Shown: piece after piece, positions 4,899-7,984 of the stretch
Layout: every line of letters begins with the position of its first letter
Numbering within the stretch: the first letter of the stretch is position 1
DNA from: Candidatus Schekmanbacteria bacterium GWA2_38_11
GTDB taxonomy: Bacteria > Schekmanbacteria > GWA2-38-11
Direction: 5' to 3'
NCBI GenBank assembly: GCA_001790645.1
Contig: MGDB01000027.1
Location: 4,816-12,799 of the forward strand
DNA length: 7,984 nt
Translations under genes and position numbers: made by a program
Notes under the pieces: generated by a model
Databases searched by the model: none
What the model was told of the DNA's origin: nothing
The model's input: the letters and a program-made list of their open reading frames with translations, nothing else

Positions 4899-4927
4899 AC
4901 TATATTGAACCTTTACACTTATTACAA
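4899..4927 (-). promoter_or_regulatory. Candidate sigma70 promoter for the HTH gene
   Basis: On the minus strand TTGTAA (4922-4927) is followed after exactly 17 bases by TATAGT (4899-4904), which is five of six to consensus. Transcription would start near 4892, giving a leader of about 50 bases with a short hairpin at its 5' end and the ribosome site just before 4839. The regulator therefore appears to be transcribed on its own, although read-through from aconitase is possible. Confidence 0.45.
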
Positions 4928-4992
4928 TATAAAATAATAAATATTTTTCAAGATTTATTTTTATCTTATCCCTTTTTTAGTCTGCAATTTTT

Positions 4993-6924
4993 TCAAGATG
5001 CTGCGTTTCTTTTTGTATAGTTCAGCAAACCGCCTGCCATAATGATCTCCTTTTGTCGAATGGTAAGATCATATGAGGCCTGAAAGTCAGTCCCCTTGGT
5101 AACATTCTTAATTTCTAATGGCCCGCTTTCTCTGATGGTGGTGAGAACATCCCTTATTTCAAGTTTGTCTCCCTGGTCTAAGGAGTTGTAATCAGCAGCA
5201 TTTGAAAATGTAAGGGGAAGAATCCCAAAGTTGATCAAATTTGCCCTGTGAATCCGGGCAAAAGACTTTGAAAGGACAAATTTAACCCCTAAATACATGG
5301 GGGCAAGAGCAGCGTGTTCACGGCTTGAGCCCTGACCATAATTATCCCCGCCAATTATAAACCCACCACCCTGTTCCTTTGCCCTTTTTGGGAAGCCGGG
5401 GTCAACTGCTTCAAATACATGCTCAGATATGCGGGGAATGTTGGAACGAAGCGGTAGGATCTTTGCCCCTGCAGGCATTATATGGTCAGTTGTAATATTA
5501 TCTCCTACTTTTAGCAATACCTCTCCTTCAAGGTGATCTGGCATAGGTTCTTTTACCGGAAGCGGAGCAATGTTGGGTCCCCTAACTATTTCAACCTTCT
5601 CAGGTTTCTTTGAAGGAGGAATTATCATGTTATCATCTATCAGGAAAAAATCCGGATCCTTAATTTTAGGATGCTTGCCAAGTTTCCTCGGGTCAGTGAT
5701 TGTACCCTTAAGGGCTGCTGCAACAGCTACCTCAGGACTTGCAAGAAAGATAGAAGCATCCTTTGTGCCGGACCGGCCCTCAAAGTTTCTGTTAAAGGTC
5801 CTGATTGACACTCCATGACTACAGGGAGATTGCCCCATGCCTATGCAGGGCCCGCAGGCAGATTCAAGAACCCTTGCCCCTGCACCTACGATATTAGCAA
5901 GGGCTCCATTTTTTGCTATCATCTGAAAGACCTGCTTTGATCCCGGAGCAATCCCTAAGCTCACTTCCGGATGGACTTTCTTTCCTTTAAGAAGAGAGGC
6001 TACAATCATAAGGTCGCGATAGGATGAGTTTGTACAGCTGCCGATTAACACCTGGTTTACTTTTGTACCTTCAATCTCCTTGACCCTGCATACATTGTCA
6101 GGGCTATGGGGCTTTGCAATCAGAGGTTCTAACCTGTCAAGGTCAATTGTTATCTTCTCATCATACTCCGCTCCCTTGTCAGCGGAAAGCTCCCGCCAGA
6201 TCTTAATCCGCTTCTGGGCTTTTAAGAATTTCTTTGTCTGTTCATCGCTTGGGAATATAGATGTTGTTGCTCCAAGTTCAGCTCCCATATTGGTTATAGT
6301 GGCTCTCTCAGGGACTGTAAGGGTTTTTACCCCTTCTCCGCCATATTCTATTATCTTTCCAACGCCGCCCTTGACGCTCAGTATTCTTAAAAGCTCAAGG
6401 ATTATATCTTTTCCTGAAACCCAGGGTTTTAGTGAACCTTTTAACTCCATCAGAACAATATTTGGCATAGTAAGATAAAATGGACCGCCGCCCATGGCAA
6501 CAGCGACATCAAGGCCTCCTGCGCCTATTGCTATCATTCCAAGGCCTCCCCCTGTAGGGGTGTGGCTGTCAGAGCCAAGTAAGGTCTGGCCTGGTACTCC
6601 AAACCGCTCTAAATGGATCTGATGGCAGATGCCGTTTCCAGGCCTTGAAAAATATATCCCGTACTTTGCTGCAACGCTTTGAAGGTAGCGGTGGTCGTCA
6701 GCATTTTCAAAGCCTGTCTGAAGAGTATTATGATCCACATAGCTCACAGACAATTTTGTCCTCACCTTCAGTATTCCCATGGCTTCAAACTGAAGGTAAG
6801 CCATCGTGCCTGTTGCATCCTGAGTAAGGGTCTGGTCTATTCTTATTGCAATTTCTTTTCCCTGTGTTAAGTCACCTGAAACTAAATGTGCTTTCAGTAC
6901 CTTTTGTGTAATATTCAATGCCAC
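4993..6924 (-). CDS. Aconitate hydratase, Aquifex type (single-chain LeuC-LeuD-like fusion)
   Basis: This 643-residue enzyme interconverts citrate and isocitrate through cis-aconitate in the citric acid cycle, in the cytoplasm. The length and order match the short Aquifex-type aconitase rather than the approximately 900-residue AcnA or the AcnB type. The large domain (about 1-440) carries DQTLTQDATGT (30-40), DHN (64-66), GSDSHTPTGGGLG (117-129), and the [4Fe-4S] ligands Cys297 in GSCTNS and Cys357/Cys360 in CGPCIG. The swivelling C-terminal domain (about 465-643) carries ITTDHIMPAG (477-486) and GSSREHAAL (532-540), where S534 is the expected catalytic serine. All expected active-site motifs are present, so it looks functional. 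The start is GTG (6922-6924), with AGGAGG nine bases upstream. It is flanked by the HTH gene downstream and an IS4-type element upstream and seems to be transcribed alone. Confidence 0.96.
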   Translation of the reverse strand: MALNITQKVLKAHLVSGDLTQGKEIAIRIDQTLTQDATGTMAYLQFEAMGILKVRTKLSVSYVDHNTLQTGFENADDHRYLQSVAAKYGIYFSRPGNGICHQIHLERFGVPGQTLLGSDSHTPTGGGLGMIAIGAGGLDVAVAMGGGPFYLTMPNIVLMELKGSLKPWVSGKDIILELLRILSVKGGVGKIIEYGGEGVKTLTVPERATITNMGAELGATTSIFPSDEQTKKFLKAQKRIKIWRELSADKGAEYDEKITIDLDRLEPLIAKPHSPDNVCRVKEIEGTKVNQVLIGSCTNSSYRDLMIVASLLKGKKVHPEVSLGIAPGSKQVFQMIAKNGALANIVGAGARVLESACGPCIGMGQSPCSHGVSIRTFNRNFEGRSGTKDASIFLASPEVAVAAALKGTITDPRKLGKHPKIKDPDFFLIDDNMIIPPSKKPEKVEIVRGPNIAPLPVKEPMPDHLEGEVLLKVGDNITTDHIMPAGAKILPLRSNIPRISEHVFEAVDPGFPKRAKEQGGGFIIGGDNYGQGSSREHAALAPMYLGVKFVLSKSFARIHRANLINFGILPLTFSNAADYNSLDQGDKLEIRDVLTTIRESGPLEIKNVTKGTDFQASYDLTIRQKEIIMAGGLLNYTKRNAAS

Positions 6925-7070
6925 TTCCCAATTCCTCCTATAAAAAACTAAAAATCTTTTACCACTTTCAATAATAGGAAATACATAAATAAAAAAAAAT
7001 GTCTATAAAAAATTTAAACCTCTCTATGATTTTTTGCTTGATTTCTATACAAAATTTTTATATTAAAAAT
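6925..7070. other. AT-rich upstream region of aconitase
   Basis: There is no gene here. The minus strand holds the aconitase ribosome site (6934-6939). A TAGACA (7000-7005) resembles a -35 box but has no convincing -10 at the right distance, so I cannot place the promoter. ATGATTTTT (7026-7034) and AAAAATCAT (7065-7073) form a nine-base inverted repeat overlapping the presumed end of the insertion element. Confidence 0.45.
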
Positions 7071-7984
7071 CATTAGTGTCCAACTATTAATCAAATAAAT
7101 TCAACTGGTCACATTCATAGTCATGCGATTCATGCTTTAGGGCATCGCTAACCACTTTAAAAATTGGCTTTTTATCGAAAAGATTCACCTCTAAAATTTG
7201 TAAAATTGTGTGGAGGCTGCCTGACAGATTCAGCCTCTTTTTGACTATCGCTACGAGAAGATATATGCTTAAGGCTATCCATATCTGTGTCTTGACTGCA
7301 TTGGGAGATGTGCCATAGAAAGACTTGATTCGCAGGTGTTGTTTGACCCATTTGAAAAATAGTTCCACCTGCCATCGGGAGCGATAGATATCGGCTACTG
7401 TTTTTGCCGGTATACCAAAATGATTTGTCAGAAAGATAAGCCGTTTCTTTTTTTCGGTATCGTAATACCTTACCCTGCGTAATGGCTCTGGATAAGCCAT
7501 TTTTGATTCTATTCCTGTGAGAATAATAGTTTGGTCTGCTTGAATTCCTGTTGTCTTGTCTACAGGATTTGAATATAGACGGCGAAATCTCATATTGCTT
7601 TTGGCACGAATTACGAAGAAAGCCGATGTAAGATGTATCCGATATAATCTTTCGAAGGCGAGGTAAACCCTGTCCATTGTATAAATAGAATCGGCTGTTA
7701 CGGGTATAGTATCCATAATAGTTATATCGTGGGTCTTTCCTGTTGTCATGACCACAAAGACAGGTATAGGTCCGCACAGGTTGAGAAGGGTATGTAATTT
7801 TATAGCTGCCTTTGTTCTGCGGAATTTTGCCCAAGGAAATGTTGACAGACAAAGGTCTATAGTAGTTGAATCGAGGGCATATACAGCCTGTTTTATATCC
7901 AGTCCGATGTCCTCGTCCTGATATAATTGACATGCTATAAGGATATGACCAAAGTCTTGATAGATGCGGAAGTCTCGAGTTTCG
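7071..7984 (-). mobile_element. IS4-family insertion sequence, right part cut by the window edge
   Basis: The element is recognised from its transposase. Its inner end is placed by eye where the minus strand reads AGTTGGACACTAATG (7071-7085), 3' of the transposase stop and similar to terminal repeats of this IS type. The other end, its matching terminal repeat and the target duplication are outside the window, so the boundary is approximate. The element points towards aconitase and ends about 150 bases before its start codon. Confidence 0.6.
7087..7984 (-). CDS. IS4-family DDE transposase, partial (N-terminus beyond the window)
   Basis: The frame is open from the window edge to the TAA at 7087-7089 (298 residues visible), so the GTG at 7753-7755 is only an internal codon and not the start. 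Residues count from the edge. The first catalytic Asp is D38 in YALDSTTIDLCL, followed by PWAKFR..KAAIKLHTLLNL. The second Asp is D104 in TMDRVY. The C-terminal YREK signature is Y200-x2-R203-x3-E207-x6-K214 in IYRSRWQVELFFKWVKQ. All DDE residues are present and no frameshift or stop interrupts the visible part, so the enzyme could be active if its N-terminus is intact. About the first hundred residues are missing, judging from related transposases. The sequence after the stop leads into the presumed terminal repeat of the element. Confidence 0.92.
   Translation of the reverse strand, partial: ETRDFRIYQDFGHILIACQLYQDEDIGLDIKQAVYALDSTTIDLCLSTFPWAKFRRTKAAIKLHTLLNLCGPIPVFVVMTTGKTHDITIMDTIPVTADSIYTMDRVYLAFERLYRIHLTSAFFVIRAKSNMRFRRLYSNPVDKTTGIQADQTIILTGIESKMAYPEPLRRVRYYDTEKKKRLIFLTNHFGIPAKTVADIYRSRWQVELFFKWVKQHLRIKSFYGTSPNAVKTQIWIALSIYLLVAIVKKRLNLSGSLHTILQILEVNLFDKKPIFKVVSDALKHESHDYECDQLNLFD

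Noticed and set aside
6080..6478. Plus-strand open frame of 132 codons inside aconitase
   Set aside because: It is antisense to conserved aconitase sequence, with no ribosome site or family resemblance.
7753..7755. GTG as the transposase start
   Set aside because: The same frame is open upstream to the window edge and encodes the conserved YALDSTTIDL block, so the gene is simply cut by the edge.
7172..7933. Open frame of 253 codons on the minus strand overlapping the transposase
   Set aside because: It lies in another frame of the transposase, which shows all DDE and YREK motifs. The alternative product is Tyr/Arg/Ser rich and resembles no protein I know. No slippery site for frameshifting was seen.
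1..7984. CRISPR array, tRNA or rRNA gene
   Set aside because: No regularly spaced direct repeats, no tRNA cloverleaf and no rRNA-like sequence were found.

Overview
The window looks like chromosomal DNA of an AT-rich bacterium (roughly 40% G+C by eye). It has sigma70-like promoter sequences, strong Shine-Dalgarno sites and dispersed palindromic repeats. An Aquifex-type aconitase, an exported NHL propeller, a ParA fused to a glycogen-binding module and iterated CTGCCGGCAG palindromes suggest an uncultivated lineage, for example Omnitrophota, Planctomycetota/Brocadiales, Nitrospirota or Schekmanbacteria-like. The sequence alone cannot decide this.

Layout. 1-333 carries no gene, only short repeats. 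334-765 (-) encodes a pyridoxamine-5'-phosphate-oxidase-like FMN-binding split-barrel protein. 798-861 is a MITE-like inverted repeat with a GCCTGCCGGCAGGC core. 926-1975 (-) encodes an exported six-bladed NHL propeller. 1979-2312 is a divergent control region with a promoter on each strand, a hairpin in the leader of the NHL gene and a structured leader for the gene to the right. 2313-3398 (+) encodes a ParA ATPase with a C-terminal CBM48/AMPK-type glycogen-binding domain. 3399-3644 is a gap full of hairpins that shares ordered sequence blocks, inverted, with the parA leader. 3651-4616 (+) encodes a degenerate MinD/FlhG-like protein whose N-terminus resembles the ParA-stimulating peptide of ParB/Spo0J. 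4621-4839 (-) encodes a small excisionase/MerR-like DNA-binding protein, convergent with it and four bases away. 4993-6924 (-) encodes aconitase from a GTG start. 7087-7984 (-) is the C-terminal part of an IS4-family DDE transposase that runs off the right edge.

The most interesting unit is 2144-4927. The ParA-CBM48 protein keeps all its ATPase motifs and all four residues that align with the glycogen contacts of AMPK beta. The second protein has lost its own P-loop but carries an LGRG peptide of the kind ParB uses to activate ParA. I infer a positioning or segregation system whose cargo is a polysaccharide such as glycogen granules rather than DNA, by analogy with carboxysome positioning by McdA. 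The fusion and the motifs are visible in the sequence; the cargo and partnership are inference. The genes on either side (aconitase, flavin protein, propeller, transposase) show no clear link to this unit.
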